From Pseudomonas fluorescens (GTDB lineage: Bacteria > Pseudomonadota > Gammaproteobacteria > Pseudomonadales > Pseudomonadaceae): a DNA stretch of 64,000 bases. Numbering within the stretch: position 1 is the stretch's first letter; every line of letters begins with the position of its first letter. The position numbers and the translations under genes were made by a program. Under the pieces are notes generated by a model, which did not search any database, had not been told where the DNA came from, and saw only the letters and a list, made by a program, of their open reading frames with translations. Shown here in pieces: positions 30,901 to 38,594 of the stretch. The DNA is taken from NCBI RefSeq assembly GCF_902498065.1, contig NZ_CABVIR010000001.1, forward strand, positions 1,612,001 to 1,676,000, written 5' to 3'.

Positions 30901-31081
30901 TGACTGGCGCCAGGACCTGCGCACCGGTATCGGCCTGCGCTGGCAATGGTGGTTCGACGACGACATCTACAACGCTTACCGCGCGCACCTGACGGTTCGT
31001 ACCGAGTATCAACAATCCCTGAGCGGCAACCTGTATGAAGGCGGCAACGGTGTGTTGCTGGGTGTGGAGTTGAATTTCTGA
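27917..31081 (+). CDS. nfrA: NfrA-type outer-membrane polysaccharide porin with TPR-rich periplasmic domain
   Basis: This 1054-residue exported protein has a signal peptide at residues 1-25 (LLIGSLLLSLTTSSWVQA). Residues about 30-740 are alpha-helical TPR-like repeats (e.g. LMRHLLAKVPKNDEARALLV, ALAKQRRYKDAVQAL). From about residue 775 a C-terminal domain rich in aromatic beta strands ends in GNGVLLGVELNF with terminal Phe, as expected of an outer-membrane barrel. The layout matches NfrA, the phage N4 outer-membrane receptor and glycan exporter, and is analogous to PgaA. The ATG overlaps the nfrB stop (ATGA) and the stop overlaps the next ATG. Confidence 0.9.
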   Translation: MKPDRHALLIGSLLLSLTTSSWVQAEPLTEFEQFRSFPYMDRSYREAKKGNWAEVERLMRHLLAKVPKNDEARALLVEALAKQRRYKDAVQALPDNPDNNDALLNLRLTWIEQDPPGSEQVEQWIASSNLSQRVRLWQAYSLSLAKFGGAGKAHDWLAQLAPKGDDDILHLARSNWSEQLRDWNGTIEQLAPLAASKQLDAEGWQRLANAYVQKLDEQPLQQLLQQAPTPEAARKARLAMVDRAIAMGQVQQAQRWIQSLPASDLADPAQRQRLWELARQSGDVPTVQRLSGELQRPCLETAEWLSGRDPQAALTQLRGCQPNDDPQTWLILAQRLQATELLQSTRLPEPWDSRRQARLLDIWQDQGETDKVMAWLAGQPQTADVVKRRAELTQALGRTTEAATLWERHYQQTGNVGSLNQSTYLALNAGQREHAQQLLERAYDRHAGKLPIGLLQRLAGLYAASTPTPTQQKRMVSLLNRVDPATRGQLLAQLAEKGQCDAVKQAIDEHPQVAGDYRVLGRCAMPDRPGEAVVYYQTAETLGDRGSRLPLAYALEAAGDSSGALAIWRSLPEAELSDNAKLTASRSALIAGDTQVAERYWQQSRARGANEWALGAVIADARGDHVDAMQRQRSALQQAPDAGHFYAASVTAQKAGEREQSTAWLAEAVRREPGNPRFRADYGMRLAGADTREQRAHAIPYLQSATRDFPEDYRLGETLALRYDEAKDSAAARKELRRVIDLEQHPVAADDEDGSMEARRYRQRRAHETLSRRDSRTLASTWSPAGVSTNDSFRPNGTLRDTSRRATSQNVQVAIWDHALGEEPSRAGSALAVYGRVLLGGQGRSSYGESLGTGVGLRYKPWGTANINFYGELYKQSSFDSNDNQHLSLGQLLIPEKLANQFNDHRQDGHTSTDYLLRATASFLDQGRFRNDWRIDENDWEERSLYLDAAWWTKAGDHQWLSRFQQGHTWKLPFNGAQTVMPYGFLEFASQDPNNDWRQDLRTGIGLRWQWWFDDDIYNAYRAHLTVRTEYQQSLSGNLYEGGNGVLLGVELNF

Positions 31082-31959
31082 TGACGCGTTTTCTCCTGGT
31101 CTTTTGCCTGTTGCTGAGCAGCACAATGGCGCGCGCCGATGAGCGAATTTTTTACCAACCCCTGAACGTCGACGCCAATCTGAACCAGGCGCAATGGCGA
31201 CGGATCTGGCAAGACAGCGCCAAACACGGCGTGCAGACGGTCATCGTGCAATGGACGGCGTACGGTGATTCAAACTTCGGCGGCGTCGATGGCTGGCTCG
31301 CCACCAGTTTGAAACTGGCCCACGAGCAAGGCCTGAAACTGGTGCTGGGCCTGAGCATGGACCCGGCCTATTACCAACGCATCGATGAGCTGGACAGCGC
31401 CGGGCTCGCAACGTATTGGCAGGCGCAACTCGGGCAGTCGCTGGCTCAGCAACAGCGGCTGCGCCAGGACTGGAAACTGCCAGTGAGCGGTTGGTACCTG
31501 CCGATGGAGCTCGACGACTTTCACTTCCTGGCGGTCGATCGACGGCAAACCCTGCAACGCCAGCTCGAGGATTTCGCCGGCAAACTGGACGCACCGCTGC
31601 ACGTCAGCGCCTTCACTGCCGGCAAACTTGCACCCCAGGTAAACGGCCAGTGGCTGGGAGGCCTGGCGAACGCGGGTGTTCACGTGTGGTGGCAGGATGG
31701 CGCAGGCACCGGGCGATTGCCGCCACTGGTGCGTCACGGCTACGCCGGCGCACTGCCCTGTCCGGTCGGTATCGTGCGCGAAGCGTTCCGGCAAATCAGC
31801 GCCGAGGGCCAAGCATTTCGCGCGGAGCCGGCCAACCCGCACGCCACATCGGCAGGTTGCCATCCGACGGCGGTGTTTTCCCTGCGTTATCGACCGTGGG
31901 GCAAGGTGATTCTCGACAACCAACGCAAGCATCAGGTCGGCGATGTTTCAAAACTTTAG
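31081..31959 (+). CDS. Exported DUF4434-like protein of the NfrAB operon
   Basis: This 292-residue protein has a signal peptide at residues 1-19 (LLVFCLLLSSTMARA). The mature part reads like a TIM-barrel glycoside-hydrolase fold: GVQTVIVQWTAYGDSNFGG, then LKLVLGLSMDPAYY, then VSGWYLPMELDDFHF with acidic residues at the end of a strand. These are the features of the DUF4434 family. E. coli nfrBA is followed by ybcH, another exported protein, so a periplasmic third component is expected. By analogy with PgaB and BcsZ it may trim or modify the glycan; this is inference. TGATG coupling to nfrA shows that it belongs to the operon. Confidence 0.75.
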   Translation: MTRFLLVFCLLLSSTMARADERIFYQPLNVDANLNQAQWRRIWQDSAKHGVQTVIVQWTAYGDSNFGGVDGWLATSLKLAHEQGLKLVLGLSMDPAYYQRIDELDSAGLATYWQAQLGQSLAQQQRLRQDWKLPVSGWYLPMELDDFHFLAVDRRQTLQRQLEDFAGKLDAPLHVSAFTAGKLAPQVNGQWLGGLANAGVHVWWQDGAGTGRLPPLVRHGYAGALPCPVGIVREAFRQISAEGQAFRAEPANPHATSAGCHPTAVFSLRYRPWGKVILDNQRKHQVGDVSKL

Positions 31960-32014
31960 GGGAAGGATCGGACGACCTTTCATCAATAGGGTTTGAGTCG
32001 CTTGGAGTCAGCCA

Positions 32015-32049
32015 TCGCGAGCAGGTCGAAACATCGCACCTGCTCGCGA
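32015..32049. repeat. REP-derived hairpin ending the nfr operon
   Basis: TCGCGAGCAGGT at 32015-32026 and ACCTGCTCGCGA at 32038-32049 form a perfect 12-bp stem. They match the outer parts of two inverted REP arms with the GCTCCCACA segments lost, so this looks like a collapsed REPIN now serving as a terminator between convergent genes. Confidence 0.7.
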
Positions 32050-32073
32050 AGGGCCCTCAAATCCAGCGCAGAA

Positions 32074-33633
32074 TCACCCGCCGACCCGCGTCAGAAACAC
32101 CCGCGTCACCCGCCGTTCCTCAACCGCCATCACCGTCATGCGCCAGCCTTCCCACTCATGGCTGTCGCCAATCATCGGCAGACGATCCAGCAAGCTCACG
32201 ACCAGACCCGCCAAGGTCTGATAGTCCTCGGTCGGTTCCGCGGCGAACCCGGTGCGCTGGCGAACCCGCATCAGGTTCAACGCACCATTGACCCTGAACC
32301 CGCCCTGCTCTTCCACAACATCCGGCCCTTCGATTTCGCTGGCGTCGGGTAGCTCACCGGCAATCGACTCAAGAATGTCGGTCATGGTCAGCATACCGAC
32401 GAAGTCACCGAACTCATTGACCACAAAGGCAATGTGCGTCGAGGCTCTGCGCATCTGTTCCAGGGCGTTGAGAATCGAATAGCTGTCCAGCAAGTTGATG
32501 GTCTTGCGTGCCAGGTGTTCGAGGTCTGGCTCGTTGCCAGCCAAATAGTCCTTGAGCAATTCCTTCTTGTGCACGAAGCCCAGCGGCTCATCCACCGCAC
32601 CGTCGCGAATCAACGGCAGGCGCGAGTAGGACGAATGCATCAGCTGTGTACGAATGGTTTCTGCGTCGTCGGACAGATCGATGTGATCGATGTCGGCGCG
32701 GACCGTCATCAACGTGCGAATCGGGCGCTCGGCCAGTTGCAGCACGCCGCTGATCATCACCCGCTCGCGACGGTCGAACAGCTCTTCGCTCGGCGCCTCG
32801 CCGTTGTCGAGCAAGTCGGCGATCTCTTCGCCGACCTCCTCTACCGCCAGTTTCCGACCACCCAGCAAACGCAGGACGGCGTGAGCCGTGCGCTCGCGCA
32901 TCGGTCGCAATCCCTGCATGGACTTTTTGCGGCGGGCCCGGGCGATCTGGTTGAACAGCTCGATCAGGATCGAGAAACCAATGGCCGCGTACAGGTAGCC
33001 CTTCGGAATGTGGAAGCCCAGACCCTCAGCGGTCAGCGCGAAACCGATCATCATCAGGAAGCCCAGACAGAGCATGATGACCGTTGGGTGGGCGTTGACG
33101 AAACGGGTCAGCGGCTTGCTGGCGACGATCATCAGGCCGATGGAGATGATCACCGCGATCATCATGACCGCCAGTTCATCGACCATGCCCACGGCGGTAA
33201 TGACCGCGTCAAGAGAGAACACCGCGTCGAGCACCACGATCTGCGCGACGATCGGCCAGAACAGCGCGTAAGCCGTGTTGGACGAGCGCTGGCCGACATG
33301 GCCTTCGAGTCGCTCGTGCAATTCCATCGTCGCTTTGAACAACAGGAACACACCACCGAACAACATGATCAGGTCACGACCGGAGAAACTGTGCTCGAAC
33401 ACTTCGAACAGCGGCTGCGTCAGGGTCACCAGCCAGGAAATACTCGCCAACAGGCCCAGGCGCATCAGCAAGGCCAGGGACAAACCGATGATTCGCGCAC
33501 GGTCACGCTGCTCCGGCGGCAGCTTGTCCGCAAGGATGGCGATAAACACCAGGTTGTCGATGCCGAGCACCAGCTCCAGCACGATCAACGTCAACAGGCC
33601 CAGCCACGCGGTGGGGTCAGCTATCCATTCCAT
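32074..33633 (-). CDS. TerC-family membrane protein with CBS pair and CorC/HlyC domain
   Basis: This 519-residue protein has two parts. Residues 1-235 form a seven-helix TerC domain with the acidic membrane motifs [15 protein letters not shown] and [15 protein letters not shown], which probably bind a metal ion. A CBS pair follows at about 305-425 ([20 protein letters not shown] and [19 protein letters not shown]), and a CorC/HlyC transporter-associated domain ends the chain (about 435-519). The layout is that of YegH/YoaE. Metal export (Mn) is plausible for TerC proteins but unproven here. The 5' region was searched by eye for the Mn-sensing yybP-ykoY element without a convincing match. Confidence 0.88.
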   Translation of the reverse strand: MEWIADPTAWLGLLTLIVLELVLGIDNLVFIAILADKLPPEQRDRARIIGLSLALLMRLGLLASISWLVTLTQPLFEVFEHSFSGRDLIMLFGGVFLLFKATMELHERLEGHVGQRSSNTAYALFWPIVAQIVVLDAVFSLDAVITAVGMVDELAVMMIAVIISIGLMIVASKPLTRFVNAHPTVIMLCLGFLMMIGFALTAEGLGFHIPKGYLYAAIGFSILIELFNQIARARRKKSMQGLRPMRERTAHAVLRLLGGRKLAVEEVGEEIADLLDNGEAPSEELFDRRERVMISGVLQLAERPIRTLMTVRADIDHIDLSDDAETIRTQLMHSSYSRLPLIRDGAVDEPLGFVHKKELLKDYLAGNEPDLEHLARKTINLLDSYSILNALEQMRRASTHIAFVVNEFGDFVGMLTMTDILESIAGELPDASEIEGPDVVEEQGGFRVNGALNLMRVRQRTGFAAEPTEDYQTLAGLVVSLLDRLPMIGDSHEWEGWRMTVMAVEERRVTRVFLTRVGG

Positions 33634-34023
33634 AAAAACGTCTCGATCTCTTCAGTGAATTCAGAATGCCGGGCACGGCAAGGCGCGGCGCAGAGGCCGT
33701 GGCGTTGCAATGTCAAAGCTGGTCAGAAGGCGAAAGACCGGGTGTTTCGCGTGCATCAGGCGCGCACGGTGGCGCCGGGAGGAAGGATAACTGGGAGGCT
33801 CCGAGAGGGTGTTCATGCAAGTCCTGAAAGGAAAAAGGCCTTGGAGCGTACAGGCGAAAGTAACTTTTCCTACAGCCAGAAATCATTACAAAATCTGTAC
33901 ACCTCTGGATTGCCGTTGTCCCGACCGCCGCCTTCGCGAGCAGGCTCGCTCCCACAATGGATCTTCGATGATCAAAAAAAGGGTCGCGAAAGGCGGTTCA
34001 ATGTGCGAGCGAAGCTGTTGCTT
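33634..34023. other. 390-bp intergenic region with one solitary REP
   Basis: The region lies between the TerC-family gene start (33633) and the LysR gene stop (34024). It contains an unpaired REP at 33933-33956. No gene was found and no terminator with a T-run was seen. The part nearest the TerC gene should hold its promoter and a leader, but no boxes could be fixed with confidence. Confidence 0.5.
33933..33956 (+). repeat. Solitary REP element
   Basis: One copy of the GAGCAGGCTC-type REP with the CGCTCCCACA tail. No inverted partner lies within 150 bp, so it is a REP singlet rather than a REPIN. Confidence 0.85.
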
Positions 34024-34890
34024 TTAGCGGTTTTTCACCCGCTCGATGTATCGCACCACCGCCGCTGATTTCTCGAACCGCCGATAGACCAACGATAACC
34101 ACGAACTCGCCTCACACCCTTTGATCGACCGGTAAACAACACCCGGCAACCCGACATGCCCGACCACCGACTCCGGCACCACCGCCACGCCCTGCCCCAG
34201 CGACACCAGCGCCAGCACGGCCACCAACCCGCCCGGTTGCGCCCCGAGCTTCGGCGCAAACCCGCCCTCGGCCGCGACTTGCAAGGTGCCGCTGATCTGC
34301 TCCGGCAGGATGAACCTCTCCCCCTTCAAATGCTCCGGGCTGATCTCGGGCAAACGGCACAGCCACGACTCACTCGACAGCGCCAGCACAAAACCTTCAG
34401 CGTCGAGGCGAATGGCTTCCAGCCCTTCGGGCAACGTCAGGGGTGAGCGCACGTAACCGATATCGAATCGACCTTCGAGCACCATCGCCGGCAAAGTCGC
34501 CATCGGACTTTCGCGCACGTTGAGGCTGACGTCCGGACATTCGCGACTGAACGCTTGCACCTGCTTCTGCAGCAGACCTGAGTACACCGCAGAGGCCACG
34601 TAACCCAGTTCGATATGACCAATATCCCCTCGCCCGGCACGCTGGGCATTGCGTTGGGCGTATTCAAATTGGCGCACCGTCGCCTCGGCTTCGATCAGCA
34701 GTGCGGCGCCCGCTTCGGTCAGGCTGACTTCACGGGTCTGACGCACGAACAGCCGCGTGCCAAGCTCGTTCTCCATGTCCTGGATCTGCCGAGTCAAGGT
34801 CGGCGGTGCGATACCGAGTTGTTCGGCGGCGCGAGTGAAGTTGCCTTGTCGGGCAACGGCCAGAAAGTAGCGAAAATGCCGTATGTCCAT
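34024..34890 (-). CDS. LysR-family transcriptional regulator
   Basis: This 288-residue LysR-type regulator has a winged helix-turn-helix at residues 1-60 (DIRHFRYFLAVARQGNFTRA, then TLTRQIQDMENELGTRLFVR). A periplasmic-binding-protein-like effector domain follows (about 90-285: GHIELGYVASAVYSGLLQ, GRFDIGYVRSPL, VSLGQGVAVVPESV). It is transcribed away from the MFS exporter gene, the classical layout in which a LysR protein controls its divergent neighbour. The effector is unknown. Confidence 0.9.
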   Translation of the reverse strand: MDIRHFRYFLAVARQGNFTRAAEQLGIAPPTLTRQIQDMENELGTRLFVRQTREVSLTEAGAALLIEAEATVRQFEYAQRNAQRAGRGDIGHIELGYVASAVYSGLLQKQVQAFSRECPDVSLNVRESPMATLPAMVLEGRFDIGYVRSPLTLPEGLEAIRLDAEGFVLALSSESWLCRLPEISPEHLKGERFILPEQISGTLQVAAEGGFAPKLGAQPGGLVAVLALVSLGQGVAVVPESVVGHVGLPGVVYRSIKGCEASSWLSLVYRRFEKSAAVVRYIERVKNR

Positions 34891-34896
34891 CGGTGG

Positions 34897-34913
34897 ATTA
34901 GCTCAAAGGTAAT
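34897..34913. promoter_or_regulatory. Candidate LysR-type binding site
   Basis: ATTA-N9-TAAT (34897-34913) is an interrupted dyad six bases upstream of the LysR gene, in the divergent region shared with the MFS gene. Spacing suits a LysR recognition element that would also autoregulate. No further support is visible. Confidence 0.35.
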
Positions 34914-34993
34914 GAAGTGCCGGTTTTCGGCTAACGAAGCCTGTCAGCGGGCGCGATAAGCTCATTTGGCAATCACAGTAGAGAGCCCACACC

Positions 34994-35059
34994 ATGAACG
35001 TCAAACCTCTTATCGCCGTTATGTCCATCCGCATTGCGCAAAAGGCAATCCGGTCATGA
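34994..35059 (+). CDS. 21-codon upstream leader peptide before the MFS gene
   Basis: A short frame starts at ATG 34994 (GAGAG eight bases upstream) and ends with TGA at 35057-35059. Its stop overlaps the MFS start by 4 bp (ATGA). The peptide begins MNVKPLIAVM and is mildly hydrophobic. The MFS start itself has no good ribosome binding site, so reinitiation from this leader is a reasonable model. It may equally be a chance frame. Confidence 0.35.
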   Translation: MNVKPLIAVMSIRIAQKAIRS

Positions 35060-36597
35060 GCCGCGTCAATCCGCGCCTCACACTGTTGACAGCCTCTGGC
35101 GTCTGTTCGTTGATCGTCCTCGACACCAACATCGTCGCCGTCACCTTGCCGACGATTGCCCGGGACCTGGGTGCCAACTTTGCCGACATCGAATGGGTGG
35201 TCAGCGCCTACATGCTCGCCTTCGCCGCCCTGTTGCTGCCGGCTGGCAGCATCGCCGACCGCTTCGGCCGGCAGAAAACCCTGCTCTGTGGCCTGGTCAT
35301 TTTCATTCTGGCGTCCATCGGTTGCGGCGCGGCACCCAACGCGTTGTTTCTCGACATCGCCCGGGCGATCAAGGGTGTCGGCGCGGCGTTGCTGCTGACC
35401 TCGGCACTGGCCTCTATCGGCCACACCTTTCACGATGAAGCGGAACGGGCCAAAGCCTGGGCTTTCTGGGGCGCGTGCATGGGCGTGGCGATGACCGCCG
35501 CACCGACCATCGGCGGGCTGATTACCGAGTACATCGGCTGGCGCTGGATCTTCTACCTGAATTTGCCGGTGGGCCTGTTCCTGATGGTCATGGTCTGGCG
35601 TGCCGTGCCGGAGTCTCGCGACCCCCAATCCGCACGCCTCGATCCGTGGGGCAGTCTGGCGTTCAGTGGCAGTTTGCTGTGCCTGATCTGGGGCCTGATC
35701 GAAGCCAACCGGATCGGCTGGAACAACCCGAGCACTTACGCCCGACTGATCGGCGGCGCGCTGTTGCTGGGGTTGTTCGTCGTGATCGAGCGGATGCAGC
35801 GGCGGCCGATGGTCGACCTGCAACTGTTCAAACATCCGCGCTTCATCGGCGCCTTGCTGGGCATGTTTGCCTACGCCGGTTGTGCTCAGGTGATGATGAC
35901 GTTGCTGCCGTTTTATCTGCAAAACGGCCTGGGTTTCTCGGCCATCGCCTCGGGGCTGGGCATGTTGCCGTTTGCCCTGACCATGTTGATTTGCCCACGG
36001 ATCGGCGTGCGCCTGGCCAACCGTCTTGCCCCGGCCACGCTGATGGCGACCGGTTTGAGCCTGGTCGGCATCGGCAATCTGCTCAGTGCCTGGGCGGTCA
36101 GCAGCGGTGGGTACCTGCCTTTCGCGCTGGCGATTGCCGTCACGGGCGCCGGTGCCGGGCTGCTCAATGGCGACACGCAGAAAAACATCATGGCCTGCGT
36201 GCCCAGGGAACGCACCGGCATGGCTTCGGGCCTGAGCACCACCATGCGCTTCAGTGCGATCGTGCTGGCGATCGGCGTGTACGGCGCATTGCTGTCCAGC
36301 CATGCCGAGCAGTTGTTGCGCGCAGATTTGTCGGCACAAGGCGCGCAATGGCTCGCCCAGACCCAAGGCATCGCGTCGCGGGTGGTGGCCGGTGACATGC
36401 CGGCAGCGCTGGGCCTGGTGCCGGAAGCCGCGCGCAGCGTGATCGAACCGTTGGCCCGAGAAGCGTTCGTCGGCGGTTTCAGTCTCTTGCTGTGGGTCGC
36501 CGGTTTGCTCGCACTGCTGGGGGCGCTGGTGGTAGGCACGTTGATGCGCAATCCGATTCCGGCCCCATCGGCGGCCACCATCAGCGCAAGGGCTTGA
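35056..36597 (+). CDS. MFS drug/solute exporter, DHA2 (14-helix) family
   Basis: This 513-residue transporter starts at ATG 35056; the frame is open to 34966 but that part is not helical. Motif A appears as GSIADRFGRQK, motif C-like glycines in GVAMTAAPTIGGLITEYIGWRW, and the DHA2-typical DTNIVAVTLPTIARDLG lies in helix 1. The length and about 14 hydrophobic segments fit EmrB/QacA-type proton antiporters. It is divergent from a LysR regulator, with no membrane-fusion partner. Substrate unknown; export of toxic organics or a secondary metabolite is the family default. Confidence 0.88.
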   Translation: MSRVNPRLTLLTASGVCSLIVLDTNIVAVTLPTIARDLGANFADIEWVVSAYMLAFAALLLPAGSIADRFGRQKTLLCGLVIFILASIGCGAAPNALFLDIARAIKGVGAALLLTSALASIGHTFHDEAERAKAWAFWGACMGVAMTAAPTIGGLITEYIGWRWIFYLNLPVGLFLMVMVWRAVPESRDPQSARLDPWGSLAFSGSLLCLIWGLIEANRIGWNNPSTYARLIGGALLLGLFVVIERMQRRPMVDLQLFKHPRFIGALLGMFAYAGCAQVMMTLLPFYLQNGLGFSAIASGLGMLPFALTMLICPRIGVRLANRLAPATLMATGLSLVGIGNLLSAWAVSSGGYLPFALAIAVTGAGAGLLNGDTQKNIMACVPRERTGMASGLSTTMRFSAIVLAIGVYGALLSSHAEQLLRADLSAQGAQWLAQTQGIASRVVAGDMPAALGLVPEAARSVIEPLAREAFVGGFSLLLWVAGLLALLGALVVGTLMRNPIPAPSAATISARA

Positions 36598-36703
36598 AGG
36601 ACGCCAGCACCCGCTCGGCATTGGCATCGCAGCCCATGCCGTCGGGCGAGCTTGTACATGGGCCGGCGTGCGCGCCAGTATCGTCAGGCGATGGGCAAAT
36701 CAT
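36581..36703 (-). CDS. Possible 40-codon peptide or gene remnant
   Basis: A minus-strand frame of 40 codons, starting at ATG 36703 and ending at 36581, overlaps the MFS stop by 17 bp. It lies 45 bp downstream of, and in the same direction as, the phospholipase-D-like gene. It has three Cys and ends GCDANAERVLASFKPLR, which reads like a genuine C-terminus. The frame stays open upstream of the ATG, so a decayed gene is at least as likely as a small protein. No family is recognised. Confidence 0.25.
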   Translation of the reverse strand: MICPSPDDTGAHAGPCTSSPDGMGCDANAERVLASFKPLR

Positions 36704-36748
36704 CGCAGATCCGTGCAAAAACCGCGGTGCCCCCGTTGGACACACTGT

Positions 36749-38395
36749 TTACCGCCCGGAAAAACGCAATCTGGAGAGCTGCCGCAAATCCCCCGCCAGG
36801 TAATAATCATTGGTCCAGCTGTCATCCACCTTCAACGGCTGGACCTGTTTGAGTGCCAGCTTCTTGGCAAAGTAACGAAAGCGGTAATGCTCGTAGAACC
36901 GCAGCAACTCCAGACCATAACGGTCGGCCAGATCGGTATCGCCGCGCACGATCAGGTAGTTCTCGTCATTGCCGTTGCTGGCTGCGACGCTGAGGTTGTG
37001 ACTGCCGCTGATGATCGTCGGCGCGTCGCTGGTGAAGTCGGTGACCACGGCTTTGGTGTGCACCAGCAGGTTGCCCTTCTGGCCTTTCATGTTCTCTCGG
37101 AGCCAGCCTTCCAGCCCGGTGTTGAGCAGCGCAGTCGCGGCGAATTCGGCACTGCGGTCGGCGTGAAAACCGGTGATGCGGCTGGCGGTGTTTTGCAGGC
37201 CATATCGCAAAATGTCGTCTTGGGGCTGGCCGAGCAGCGCGTTGAGAATGTCGTCGGGCAAGGCGAACGCGGTGACGAACAGTACGTCCTTTTTCGCGGC
37301 GGTGATGATCTCGACAAACTCGCGCAAATCACCCAGCCCCGAACGCGGAGAGAACCCGACGAACAACGGTTGCTGCGGGTCCATCGGGTTGTGTTGCGTG
37401 AGCCATTGCCGGGTGGCGCCGACATCGGCCGGTGTCGCCCAGACCTGCTCGAAGGTCTGCAGATAGCTGGCGCTGATGCGCACGTCGTCCAGCACATGCA
37501 CCACGTTGGCCTGGCGATAAACGCCATTGGGCGTGAAGTTGGTGCTGCCGCACAGCACGGCTTCGGGCTGATGCTGGCCGGCGCCGTCGAGTCGGCTCAG
37601 CACCATGAATTTGTTGTGAAAGATGTTGTGAGTGACGCGCCCGCGCTTGTTCGCCGCCGGGATTTTTTCCAGGCTGGCCTGGTTGATCGCGGTGTCATCA
37701 TCGTCAGGTTGTGCGTGATACAACACGCGAACCTTCACGCCCCGTTCGAACGCCGCGTTGACGGCATCGACGATCACCTGCAACTCGTATTCGTAAATGG
37801 CAATGTCCAGTGCCCACTGACCATCCAGCGCCCGTTCGATAAACCCCAGCAAGCGCCCGAGCAGACCATTTTCCAGCCATTGCCGAGGGGCATCGGGCCA
37901 GGCTTCGATAGGCAGGTTCTTGTTGGCGCTGATCAGCGCGTCGAGCTCGGGAAACTTGCGCTGGAACGCCTGACTCGCGGCCACGGCGCGGTTGAAAATC
38001 ACACTCTGATTGTGCGGCAGGCCATTATCGGACGTGACGGTCACTTCCAGAGATTCACCCAGCTGCGGTGCCTCGGCGCTGCCATAGGCGAGGTGGATTC
38101 GGTAATGGATCGTCATCCCCGGATTGACCGTATAATCGGCCCAGCGAAATTTCTGCAACGGCGCGAGGTCGCTCGGGGTGGCGTGAAACTGCGGGAACGT
38201 ATGCGCCTTGTCGGGGAACGTCAGGCTATTGAACAGGAATAGCCAGGGCTTGCTCCCTTGCTGCTTTTCGATGGCGAAACCCAGCAGGCCTTGGCGGCGG
38301 GATTCGGCCAGGTCCATGGCCAGCAGCACGCCATTGGTGCCCGCGTAGGCTTTGACGCGAAAATCGTCCTGACTGTTGGTGACGAGAACACGCAT
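36749..38395 (-). CDS. Phospholipase D-fold protein with two HKD-like motifs
   Basis: This 548-residue protein has a non-catalytic N-terminal part (about residues 1-130, with beta-rich segments) followed by two PLD half-domains. The first has FHNKFMVL then CGSTNFT; the second has VHTKAVVTDFTSDAPTIISGSHNLS. Both keep the His-x-Lys pair and the downstream Asn/Ser of the PLD phosphodiesterase superfamily. No signal peptide is visible. The family includes cardiolipin synthases, nucleases and toxins, and the substrate cannot be chosen from sequence. A REPIN lies upstream of its start. Confidence 0.8.
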   Translation of the reverse strand: MRVLVTNSQDDFRVKAYAGTNGVLLAMDLAESRRQGLLGFAIEKQQGSKPWLFLFNSLTFPDKAHTFPQFHATPSDLAPLQKFRWADYTVNPGMTIHYRIHLAYGSAEAPQLGESLEVTVTSDNGLPHNQSVIFNRAVAASQAFQRKFPELDALISANKNLPIEAWPDAPRQWLENGLLGRLLGFIERALDGQWALDIAIYEYELQVIVDAVNAAFERGVKVRVLYHAQPDDDDTAINQASLEKIPAANKRGRVTHNIFHNKFMVLSRLDGAGQHQPEAVLCGSTNFTPNGVYRQANVVHVLDDVRISASYLQTFEQVWATPADVGATRQWLTQHNPMDPQQPLFVGFSPRSGLGDLREFVEIITAAKKDVLFVTAFALPDDILNALLGQPQDDILRYGLQNTASRITGFHADRSAEFAATALLNTGLEGWLRENMKGQKGNLLVHTKAVVTDFTSDAPTIISGSHNLSVAASNGNDENYLIVRGDTDLADRYGLELLRFYEHYRFRYFAKKLALKQVQPLKVDDSWTNDYYLAGDLRQLSRLRFSGR

Positions 38396-38479
38396 GCTTC
38401 ACTCCTGTGAATGGCGGCTTTCAGAGCATAGGGCAGCGCTGCGGGTTATGGGGACAATGCTGTTACCGAGTGGATGCTA

Positions 38480-38568
38480 TCGCGGGCAAGCCCGCTCCCA
38501 CAGGATTTGTGTATTGATCAACGACTTTGCGAACGACAAAAACCCTGTGGGAGCGGGCTTGCCCGCGA
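38480..38568. repeat. REPIN, CGGGCAAGCCCG stem type
   Basis: An inverted REP pair (38480-38502 and 38546-38568) lies just past the end of the chelatase VWA coding region and upstream of the PLD-like gene. It is the same stem class as those at 17124 and 50241. Confidence 0.9.
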
Positions 38569-38594
38569 TGCGGCCCTTAAAGACGCGGCAACTT

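Noticed and set aside
33634..33860. Possible Mn-sensing yybP-ykoY riboswitch before the TerC-family gene
   Set aside because: TerC genes often have one, but the conserved blocks of that element could not be found on the minus strand.
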